Positions 25,701 to 37,700 of a stretch of DNA of 64,000 nucleotides are shown here, in pieces. This DNA is from Blastomussa wellsi. Its lineage: Eukaryota > Cnidaria > Anthozoa > Scleractinia > Plerogyridae. The stretch covers positions 8,469,470-8,533,469 of the forward strand of contig OX393565.1 of the NCBI GenBank assembly GCA_947652115.1. Reading direction: 5' to 3'. How positions within the stretch are numbered: position 1 is the first letter of the stretch; every line of letters begins with the position of its first letter. Under the pieces are notes generated by a model. That model saw nothing but the letters and a program-made list of their open reading frames with translations, ran no database searches and was not told where the DNA came from. The translations under genes and the position numbers were made by a program.

Positions 25701-28700
25701 TGTTTTTATCCAGTGCTTAAAACAAAGAATCACATCTTTCTCAAGAACAGTTGCCAAAAGATTCTCCACTTCAACCCAGATTACAAAGTTGGCCAAAGTT
25801 GTACTCTCACCACGTAGTCAGACAACTGACAGTGTTTTTCACATCATTTAAAATCACTAAATTGGAGCATTTAACAAATCAGTTGACATCAGGTTTTAAG
25901 GGCCCGTCCTGTAATCGACCATGAATTTCGTCATCATATTATCAAAGTAGGTGTGGATCCCGCAGCGATAGCCGAGCCGATCGATCCGCAAACTACTTGG
26001 ACAATGTGCTGGCGAAATTTTATGTTCGATGATTACAGGAAAGACCCTTAAAATCTCTCGTCAATTATCATAACAAAAGCCAAAACAAAGCGTAGACTCG
26101 CTTTCGCTAAATAAAAGTAAGAACGAAACTACTCAAAATAACAACAGCTAACCTTCATTCCATTCGCAAATTCTTGAAAAACCGCTTAATTACGAGCTCC
26201 ACGCGCTACACGTTAAACTTTGGCGTTTTCTCCTTTACAGTTGAATTCAATCCGGATTAATATTCATCTTAAAACCGATGTTGATGATTTTCTCTTTAAA
26301 TGAGTCTCTTTAGGATGCAATTTGTCGCTTATTTTCGAGAACTAACGGTGCTCAACTGTATACAGTTTGGCAAAGTTTACAACATCTACGCGCGATGGCG
26401 TGATCATGTATGATTCCGTACACTTTTCGACAACGAAATTAGCTAACGAGCGCGCGAGATTTTCTGCAGTTGTGGTAAAAAAGAAACTAACCCGAATCGT
26501 CATTCCTCCGTTCAACCCGAAATTAAACGTACCTTGCTCCTCCTATGTAGTAACCAGGTAAAAACACATGCAAATAATGACGTATCGCTTCTTTTAAGAT
26601 CTTTACGTAACATCCAAAGTCTGATTTAGGTTGCTTCTTTCCCAGAATGCGTAAAGCCGCCGTAAGATGAGTAAGAGCTTCATGGAGACGGCTCATATGA
26701 AACAATGCCTGGAAACAGATATAAATAACTTTGTAATGCACCCAGAACACCACGATAAAGATATTACCGATAAGTGACTTTTTCAAACGTGAACAAATTA
26801 CTATTCCTAAAACTGAGGGAACTCCCTTCAAATCACCCTCATAAAAAAAAACATTTCCAACAGATACTCAATCCGGAACTCAAGACCAGGGAAGCTTTAT
26901 TACATCTTAAAAGGCAGAACAATTGATCCCGATGGTATAGCATCCGCGAAGACACATCAGTGCATTTCCTTTTACTATTGTTATACTATTTCTTTAGTTT
27001 TCAATAAAATTGCTTTTACTTTTTTCCGGTGTTACGCAAAGACCGTATCCACAATATAAACACCCCTTCCAGTGTAAATTCTCATTCTATCTGAAGAAGG
27101 CTGGTTTGGCCAGCCGAAATATAATACACCAACTTTCAAGTCATTCTAAGTTGTGCGGGTCTCTGCTTTCATGTTCCCAACTCAGTCAACTTGACTCACC
27201 TGACCGATGAGACTCTCGACTCGAGCAGTTTCTTCTTCAGTAGCCAGAGGTTCTTCGCCTCTCTGTGTCTGCTTAATCGTGGTCTGAACTTCATACAAGT
27301 ACGATAAAGCTTGCATGTTAGAAGACGTCGCCAATGCGGCTGCACCAGATTCCGTCAAGTAGCGCAGGGTCTTCACTTTATTCCCCGCCGCTCTCCAATG
27401 GTCAACAAGTTGAGGAAAGACTGACGCGAGCACCTCAGCACACTGACAGTTACTGAGGTCGATCACTGCCTGTTGAATCTCGCCCAAGTCAATATCATCA
27501 TCACATTCTTCTTCTTCCTCAATTACTGGAGTAATTGGACGTACCGAACTGTGTTCTGGATAATAGATCAAATCATCAACGACCATTACAAGCAGCAGTT
27601 GATACCTTTTGTTTTCCAATCCTGGCAGACGAGCATGACGATACTAGGAAAGCTGCTGCTAACCCGGATTGGATACGATTCCCTGACAAGTAGTCCAGCA
27701 TATTTTCAGGTTGCCCAAAAATCTTAGCACTGCACTGTCCCTTTAGCTAGGACAGAGAGACAGAGGCAATGCACAATAGTGCTTTGCATTCTTTATTTAT
27801 CTTTGTAACGGTTCAATATTCTAGGCAAGCTTTGTTAAATCTGACTGAATGAATAATCAAATAAGGAAATAAACAAACATTACCAAATAGCATAGGTAAA
27901 TAAATGTTTTACAATGGAACTACAAAAACAAAATACAATAAAAACAATATTGATGTATTTTACATGAATTCATTTGCTACACCTTGGAAAACTCGTGGTA
28001 CTATATTAATTTAAAAATTCGTTGAATAATTTGGTGCAGTTGAAAAAAACATCATTTATTCTCAAGACACACAAGCAAATGCAAGGGATATTTTTCGGCC
28101 ACATGATATAATATTATATAAAACCAAGAAGAGACGCTCGTGTCCTAGCTGATCATTTCATCTTTGTCATTTATTCACCGTGCTGAAAGTTTACCATCTA
28201 TCATATTTTCAACACTCGCGTTGTTTCGACCTTGTTGTCCTTGCAGTGCAGGACGCGTGCCATATGTGAACAAAGATTATCAAGAGTTCTCGTAGCTCAG
28301 TTGGGTAGGGCGCCCGACCGGATTTCGGAGGTCATGTGTTCGAATCGCGGAATTTTTCTGATATTTTCTTTGCCCCAGGCTTGTGTCATAATTGATCATT
28401 TCATCTTTGTCAGCCCTGTATATTCTTGAATCAGTGAAGTCATGAATAAAACTATTTGCAAGGACAGCTAGCGTTACCTTCAGTCTCTGCCGAGTTTCGT
28501 TTTGTGGAGAATCTTCCCAGCTTTTTCTTCCCAGTGGTGTCTTCTTTCGGCTCAAATAACTCTTCTTCCGGATTCACACTTTTCCGACCAAAGAGGAATC
28601 TCTTTAACCAGCTACTCCTACGATCATCCACAGCTTGACCCACAACCGCGTTGCTGAAGAAGCCTGATGTGTTGGCAAATGCACCTCCGATGCCTGCTTT

Positions 28701-31700
28701 CTCCCCCTGTGAGGCTCTTTGGTTGACTACTGGAGATCGCCTTTTTATTTTTTTCTTGAAAAGTTACAAAACGAGAAATGCTCGTTTGATATGCTTTAAG
28801 GCACACAGGCATGCACATTAAAAACATAAACACCAAATGAAGCCAAACAAGAATCAATCAACAAAACGTGACATGAGTGAAAATGTTGAACTGTTACTGC
28901 AAAAGTTGCTCGTTTTCTCCCTGGTTTTTATAGCTTTTAGATATGTAAGCAAACAAAAATGTTTCGAATACAACAACAACAACTTTATTTTTGTGTCAAA
29001 GTACTTTAGCACACCTGCTGATTGGAATGTCAGTGCTATTCTATTAAGAAAACTATAGAAATCTACCGATACTATTCTATTAAAAATACTCCTTGTCTCT
29101 ACGAGCTGCAGAGAAAAAGTCAGGTCCACATTCGTTGCTAATTAAGTTTGAGAGATCCATTTGTCTTACTAATTTCTTAAACTGACTCAGGGTGCTTGCA
29201 TTTCTTGTTCCCCGAGGCAGGCGGCGCCACAATGTCGGTCCAAGATACTTAATGGAATGCTTAACACACGTTACAGCATTGAAGCGAGGTATGACGAATT
29301 CTGAGTTCCTAAGCCTATATTGGGTGGTTTGTAGATTAAAAAGATCTTATATGTATGTGGGGCAGATGCCATGTTTACTCTAAACATAAGAATAGCTATG
29401 TATAGAAGTCTTTGATTTTTGTCACAAGCTTAGCTTTGTTTAGAACTGAGGTCCTCATAGGAACTGCTTTTGTCTTTGAAGACTGCCCTTAGCCCCTTCT
29501 CTTGTAACTTTTCAAGTTACAATAGGAACACCCTATGCCCTTGTTGGAGCTTTAGCACCTTGTTTTTTTATGCCATAATTCCTTACAATTCCATCATGCA
29601 ACCAAGGAATGACCTTAAAGACTTTTGATCAAAAGCTTAGATCTTCATCACATCGATGGACCACAAATGTCACGATGAAAATCTATACGACCGTAAATTA
29701 TGGAGATATGAGAAACAGAAAAACAGAGAAAAATACAGTTCTTCATCTAAGGGAGGTCATTGTAACTAGTCGCCACGTTTTGGGAAATGCCAAGCTTCAG
29801 GAAACAGTATTTTATGTTAATCATTTACCCTGTTGCCTTGCTTTGCTTAGATAAAGTTTTAAGAAGCAAGACAGTAACAAACCTCCAGAGCACCGCTGGT
29901 CCCTGCAATCTCAGCAGATCGATCATGCGCACGCGCGGAAAATGCTCCTTGACTCTGCACCTTTTCTCTGATCTCCACTGTTTTCCTCCGTTTGCTCATC
30001 TTGGACGAAAACGCCGCTTGTGATCTCCCAGTTGTACCTAAAACTGAAATTAATAAACTGTCACCATACTCAAACAAATACTTTGACATATCAATATCCT
30101 GATTTCTCCAAAGGGAACCAAAGCTAATTTAGGAATCGGGAATTAGAAAAGTTGATCATTGGGTAAAGTTAGTGGTCGAACGCGTGAAACAAGTCCACGT
30201 GTTGGCGTGAACCCGGTTCAAAATACCAAGAGCTTGAGAAATTAGCATGCCACTGTTTGTTTGCTTCATGAATATGAGAAGTGAACAACCCGTTTGAGAA
30301 GTGATCGTCCCTGTACATGAAGGAGGTTTTAACGTTAAAAATGCTTATCGTTGTCGTCAAAGTAAGGCTATTACCACTCTTTATAAAATATCACTAAGGC
30401 ATGTTATGACTTATTACCTTTAAAATATATACGATTACAGATACACATTGTCAGTTGAAAGATCATCTACCGAGAAAACGTACATATCAATCATTACGTC
30501 AACGTGGTCATGACTGTATACTACAACACATTTGCACAGAGCGCTTTTTAGCCTTGCTTTGTAAATAGATGTCTTTTCAACTTTGTTAGTCTAATGTTTG
30601 CAAGTAAAACACGTATGTCTGCAGGTGTCTGCTTTAATTTATCAATAAAGATTTATCTTATCTCTTGTCTCTTTGTTCCACGTCACTTACCTCCTCGTTC
30701 TTCCAATCCTTCACCCGTAAATGCTACAAATCCACCTCCACCACAAGCCTTACACCTGTGAGCTTGCGATTCAAGAAACATGGCAGCTCTTTCGTGTAGC
30801 TCCTTTCTCTGATCTTCGAGCCAAAGCGAATACGTGGTCTCTTGAACATACGTGTTCACGAATTTCAGATATAAGCAATGCTTTTTGGGACCGTTTGGAG
30901 TCATCAGTCGTGACAGGTTAATAACTTTTGTCAACTCGTCTGCATAGCAACCACAGTAGACTTGTGCATGAATGGAACTCGCCACGTTGTGATGATGGTG
31001 ATGATGGTGATGATGAGCGTGGTGTTGAGCATGCGTGGGATCGTTGAAGTCATAGAAACCGTGATGATTGTGCGCATTCTGATGCTGTAAAGCCAAACTT
31101 GCACACTCCAAAATCGATTCTTTGGCGAGATTGTACAAAACCAAGCCGAAGCTGCTCCGGCTGGACTTCGGGAGAATTGCTTGAAGCACGCTTCTGTGAA
31201 ATTCAGAACCTAAAATACTTGCGCATTTTAAGGTGATCAGCTCTACAGGCATCATTCTATCCACACGAGCGAGAACCATGTCTTTAACAGACTCTGGGAC
31301 AACCACTTTCGAAATGTCTACACCAGGGCTGATGATACAGACTTTTTTCGTGTCCAGTGGCATTGAGTTCTCTGATGCATGCACAAAGTTAGCTTTATCC
31401 AAATTGAACGTTGGGCTCTCTTCAATGGTATCCTCATCAGGGACGAGACTACTTCGACGAGAACTTTTGTTTGTTTCAGGATCTTGATCATTTATTGTCA
31501 TCTTACTTTCAAATGGGCTACCTTCTAAATTTAATTGAAGACTTTTTGCGGCTCCAGTAGATCTTCGTCTTTCTCTTCGGGAAAGTATCGGTGTGTCGCC
31601 TGTATCTTGGACAACTACTCCTGAGGCATTCATTGTCAAGCCTTTGCTGATGGAAATACTCCTTCTCCTTGGCTCTGCATTTATCAGACCATCTTCACGG

Positions 31701-34700
31701 ACTTGTCCATAAAATGGAGTTTTGGGGCGGGAGAAATCAGTCAGTTCCTGGTGTTTTTGCAGAACAGTGCTGGTGGCGGAACTGTTAAACGAAAGGACAT
31801 TAAAAGCAGACTTTTTATCAGGAAATGCCTGGCTCTCGTTGACAATCTGAATAACATTACTGGCGATCATATCCTTGATTAGTTGCTCACACCATGTCGC
31901 AATGCCGTGACTCTTCCCCTGTAAGATCTCGTCCAGTTCTTTAGGGATGTACATTACATCCATAAACTGGCATGCCAGGTCACTCATGTACTCCGCAGGC
32001 AGGCCACCTACAAAAAAGGATTATAAACAAGCACCTCATGACTTATGGTACAAACTCCGAATGGAAATCGCACGCAGTTAGTCAGGAGCCATCAAATTTT
32101 TATCGTGGCTCAACAGAATGAGGTGGGAAAATGTGAAAAACTAAGATTTAAAAGTTTCTTGGTTTCCGTTAAGATTGGCGCAGTGTGTTTAATCACAGGG
32201 GGCCCCTACAAGCGGTGTGTCTGTTTGTATGTTCAAATTATAAAGAAATGTATGGGAATATTGAAGAGTCTTAATATCGTAGACTTATATCGAGTAATGG
32301 CTATAAAATAAACGCAAACTTACCTCAGGTGTTGTATTTTGTCGTTTCTGCGGATCAAAATGGCGCATTTGAGCGATTTGGAAGGTTTTGCATTGACTGT
32401 TGCTCCACGTTTTTAGAAAGAGAATAACGTGGAGCAACAGTCAACGCAAAACCTTCCAAATCGCTCAAATCCGCCATTTTGAGCCGCAGAAACGACAAAA
32501 TACAACACCTGAGGTAAGTTTGCGTTTAGTTTATATATATAGGCATTACTCGATATAAGTCTACGATATTAAGACTCTTCAGTATTCCCATACACTTCTT
32601 TATAGTTCGAACATACAAACAGACACACCGCTGGTATGGGCGCCCTGTGGTTTAATTTGGAAAAACAGGATCAAAGCTTAATCTGGATGGTAAGCACGAG
32701 TGAAGCTTTTTACCAATAAACATGGGGACAACTCAGATTTTTTAGGCAGCAAGAGAAACTTGGGCAAGGCAACTTGGGAGAATTTTTAAACAAATGGTTC
32801 AGCACCCCGTCACCCCGTGGCAAAAAATTGCCCGTACGCATTTGCCAATAAAACATAATGTCAACCATGCGCGCTTGAAAACGACTGTACCTTATTTGTG
32901 AAACAGTCCAATACATGACAAAGTGCGTAAATCAACCAAACTGGCTGGAACACTGGAACATACAATTATAAACAACCAAACGAGCCGAGAGTCCAGCCTA
33001 GCTGGCCGTATACTGTATGATAAGAAGTGCTCACAATAATGGCAAATAAACTGACCTAGCTTGATTTTCCTGGTCATTTCATATCCAATAAGTCTAATGG
33101 CTGCCTCACATGGTGGGTTAGATGACGAGAAAGGCCTAAGCGATAGTACTAAGATGGCGTGAGAATCAGCAGAGAGGTCTTCAAGGAAATCCCAAGATTC
33201 CTGATCTATAAACTGCGCGTTATCCACAGTGAACAGGCATGGCTGATTAACAGCGAACTGGAAAATGAAGATGGGAACTTGTTATACCACATTTACGACG
33301 GTTAAACATCTCATTGAAATCGCAATAAATTTATAAAAAAATATTTAATTCATTACAATTGCAATATCGTTGTTTGGAAGACAAAGACGGATAAAATCGT
33401 TTTGTCTGGTGAAGATTATCTTGAGCTTAACTAATAATTACTTAATGGTCTATACGTACATTGCAAGTTAGAAACTTTCAATCCTTTGGCTGGTGACTAG
33501 TAGGTGAAAACATTGCAATAAACTCACCTGGTGAACAATGTCAAAAAGAAGAGTGTGAAAATGCGGCGTGATTTGATCTGAATCCAAATGAGCAAAGTCA
33601 GGATTGGGTGGTATCTAAATAAAAAAACATAAAACAAACATTAAATGACTCGCCTCCGACTTTGAGGCATTCTTTGCCTTGGCATATATCACTAATTATA
33701 ACCCACCGATTGACTTTTGCGCGCACTAATTGGACCACAGGCAGCCCAAGCTCACGTTGTGATCAGGATCATATTGCATAATAGCTGTCATGGCAAAAAT
33801 NNNNNNNNNNNNNNNNNNNNNNNNNNNNNNNNNNNNNNNNNNNNNNNNNNNNNNNNNNNNNNNNNNNNNNNNNNNNNNNNNNNNNNNNNNNNNNNNNNNN
33901 NNNNNNNNNNNNNNNNNNNNNNNNNNNNNNNNNNNNNNNNNNNNNNNNNNNNNNNNNNNNNNNNNNNNNNNNNNNNNNNNNNNNNNNNNNNNNNNNNNNN
34001 CGAGCGTGTACTGGCACAATGGAGATCTTATTACCTTGGATTTTTTAAAACAAACGGCCGCTTGGCATCGATGGCAGAACCTGGACTGAGTTGTTGTTGA
34101 GTGAAAATGAAACTTGAACATCTCTTCTTGGAATTCGCGATGGATTTGAGGCCGTTTGACCATTTTAAGCTGGGATTTTTCGCTTGGCTCGTCGGGCGTT
34201 CCGAACTGGAGTGTGCAGCCTTGTTCTTTTCTTTGTAGTGGGGAACCCACAAAGCGATAACTCGCCTAAATGGCCAAGAATCGGCAAACTAAGCGTTCAG
34301 ACAAGAATAAAAACACAGTGAAAGAAAGGTAAGGCAATTTTATTTAAGATTTGGCAGTATTTCGGTTTGCTTAAAGGTGTTGTAAATTATTCCCATACAA
34401 ACTCTTATATTTTTGCCATGACAGCTATTTTGCAGTATGATCCTGATCACAACGTGAGCTTGGGCTGCCTGTGATTGGACAAAACACATCAAGTGTTACA
34501 AATATCGGACGTCCGGACATCAGACATTCCGATTTGATATTCGTCGTGCGATTTTATGGAGGAGTGCAAATGCAATTAAAACATACAGTATGTTGCTCTA
34601 TTTCCGAACACTTTTTGTATAAACAGTAATATCTTTCCTCAAAACAACACAAACAAGCTGAAATTCAGCCACAAATTAGCTTCCACGTCTGGTAAGTAGG

Positions 34701-37700
34701 TCTTAAAGTTTCATCGCCTGAAGCTCTTTGGATTCTTCGCAATTTTGGAAAGAGCTCGTCGAGTTGGATGCCCTATTTCCGGACAGGTTGCCCTATTTCT
34801 GGACGATCGTTACGAGACAAATACTACGCTTTTTTTGGGAACATTCTTCTCCCTCGTGGCAAATTATATCTTATAAAAGTTGAATAAAGAAACATTCATT
34901 TAAAAGATTACTTTTTTTCCGAAATTGAAAAGCTTTTTCTTTCGATTATTTAGCGAAGAAGTCATCCATAGTTTGGAAACCGCTCAAGCCGACATATTTG
35001 ATTTGTATCACGGTAAGACGAGGAAGACTGGCGACTAATTTCTTTGATACTGGACTGGACTTGGAATGCATGGAAAACAACACGCAAGTACTTCTTTTTT
35101 CAATTTCAGGTAAGTTGAAATTACGAAAGGGAGTTATAAAAAGGCTTGCCTTTCAACAACTCTTCGATAACATTGCATTTAAAACAGAAACTAGTTTGCT
35201 ATCGTTACCAAAAATGTAAGTAAACTCTTTTGTGGTCAAGTTCGAAGATACGAAACTGAAAACGGAAAATTTTTATATGCTGACAAATCTAGTCATTTAA
35301 GCTTTACTTATGTCCAAAAAATGTTTAATTTGTATCGCATTTTGCGAGAATAGACCGCTTAATTGTAACTAGGTAATTCAACGCGCGCTAAAAATCGCAT
35401 TTGAGAAGAAACAAATTTTACCTACATCGACTGAAAACTTGAATGTCTCCGCCTAAACGGAGCGTGGCTTGGCCACGAAGGTATCAAACGAAAGCTGGCT
35501 AGTCGATAAGTCTTCAAAACATATCGATCGGGTTTGTTTTATTGTTTCAACGAAATACGGAATCGTCAAGTCGAAGTGTCCGGAAATAGGGATGTCCGGG
35601 AAATAGGGCAACATACTGTATGAATAAATCACCTTTTCAGTTCTAACGTTTTAAAAAATACGAACGCGTAATTCAATAAATTTGCATTTGTTTCAACCGC
35701 AATTTCGCCGTGATTATCACCGAAGTTTTTTTCCTTTTTCACTTCGACAAATCAGAGGGTTATAAAATAAATAGATCCCTTTCTGCTTTACTTGTATGTT
35801 AAGGGAATAATGCCCCTTGGCTGAAAGATTGTCCTCAAAATTTTATAGTTGCCCTCGAAACACCGCTTCTCGGCCAACTGCATGTGGCATTTTTCGGACA
35901 ATCGTTCAGCCTCGGGCGTTAATAATAACAATATAATAATTATTGTTTGTTATTAAATTATTCGGCTGGCGTTTTAGAAAACTGCTGTAATGTTGACCAA
36001 TTACTGGCATCCAATAATGTCTTCAATTTTGGTTCTTCAACTATTTTTGTAAGACTATTGCCGAAACTGACTCGTCCCCAGTCGTCTCCTGTGAGCAAGA
36101 CGCGACGGATCCTTTCTGTCTCCTTCCCATCATTCCTCGCGCCTGTTATTTTTTCTAATAAGAGACGACTGGGAACGAGTCAGTTGCCGAAATATCTAAC
36201 TGGTTACTATTCCTGATGGACTAGCAGCAGTTCACCAGTGGATCAATCATTCGAAAGATGAAACGTTCGTTTGCCAAGAGCGAGGGACAAAGAAAATATG
36301 AGTCCTCGACAGGATTCGAACCCATGACTTCTCAGAATACCGGTTGGGCGCCCTTACCAACTGAGCTACGAGAACTCTTGCTGCGCTAAGGCCATTTACG
36401 ACCCATTTGCTGGGTTCATATCTAACACGTGTCCTGCACCTTTCATATTCATCATCGTTATATTCTACTTACATGTGTACCGAGAAGGTCATTCAACAAA
36501 AACATCTTTTCTCGCAGCTTTTGGTCAGTGATGTGCTCCATTAGAGCATGTTCCTTATCCGATGCGGTTCGCCGTGTGTCCAGCTCCAGTAAGTTTGTTA
36601 TAAGAGTCTGCACCACGTAATAAGGGGTGTGCGCATGCGCCATATCAGCTTCCACGTAGTCCACCCTGGAAATCAATAAATTTTTGACGTGCTTGGTATA
36701 CCAACAACAGTAGCATCTTTTATTTAAATACGGTAAAATGGTAAAGCTTACAAAGCTTACGAAACCATGTTGCAATGCTAACTAAGTGCCCAATAATAAC
36801 GCCAATCCAAAATTGGGATTTCTTGAGATACTTATTTCCTACACTAGCTTGATTTTATACACGGCTTCCTTGTAAAGCAGGTTATATTAGCTGTTAATGA
36901 TTTAGTTAGGTAGTTAGTTATAGTTAATATTGTAAACTATAAGTCCTGAAGGAAATACCGTGTCTAAATAAAGATTTTACCTTTTACCTTTACCTTACCT
37001 TACAGTTTATGTTTAGTTATCGCTTTTGCAATCGCGTCCCGAGAGCGCTTTTCTTTCGGTCAGCTCAAAGGATGCGGACTGCAATGGACGCCTTCGTTAT
37101 TTCCCTTTTACTGTTGATATATATTCTTTATATTGGTAAGACTACAGTGACCTATCAGGTTCGTTTGGTCGAAGGTTTTCATTTATAACTTTTATTTTAC
37201 ATTTAGAAGGACTTGTTCTTGTTGGAAACTTTTTCATCGCCCTCAAACAGAAGCATGTACTTGGATAGTGTTCTGTAAGAGGGTCTCAACGGGGTTAAAG
37301 AATTTTAACCGTTAGCCGTAAAAAAATGTTAACCGTAAAAAACCTGATGTCTGATGTGTTGTGCGTTTATGTGTTCTGGTCAGCGAGAAAAGCCGATCAA
37401 AACCGGAGATGTCGTAAGTGTCTGCATAATTTCCTTGTTTTAAACTCTATCTTATTTTGGTATTCTTAATATTTTTCCACCTCAGTAAAATCATAAGAGT
37501 TATATAGTTCACTGGAGTGTACACACACAAAAAAAAGTACTTTTTTATCTCAAAATTGTCCAAAGACTTTCTGTATGTTTTACAACAATAGAAATTAATA
37601 TTTAACTTTTTAAAACAATAGCAAATTTTTTTAACTTCTCCTGTTAACCGTAATGGGACAAAATTAACCGTTAGCCTAAAAAGCCAAAACGTTAACCGTT

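Noticed and set aside
25626..25705. tRNA-like sequence with GGTTCGTTTCC
   Set aside because: Only a B-box-like word is convincing; there is no paired acceptor stem, so I do not call a feature.
28293..28348. Functional tRNA gene
   Set aside because: A- and B-boxes are present but the anticodon arm does not fold and the acceptor end is degenerate; a second copy with shared flanks shows it is a SINE.
32044..32311. 88-codon frame before the foldback
   Set aside because: More than half lies inside the foldback transposon arm; no homology recognised.
33717..34250. Frames crossing the N run
   Set aside because: The middle is unknown sequence and the flanks are transposon inverted repeats.
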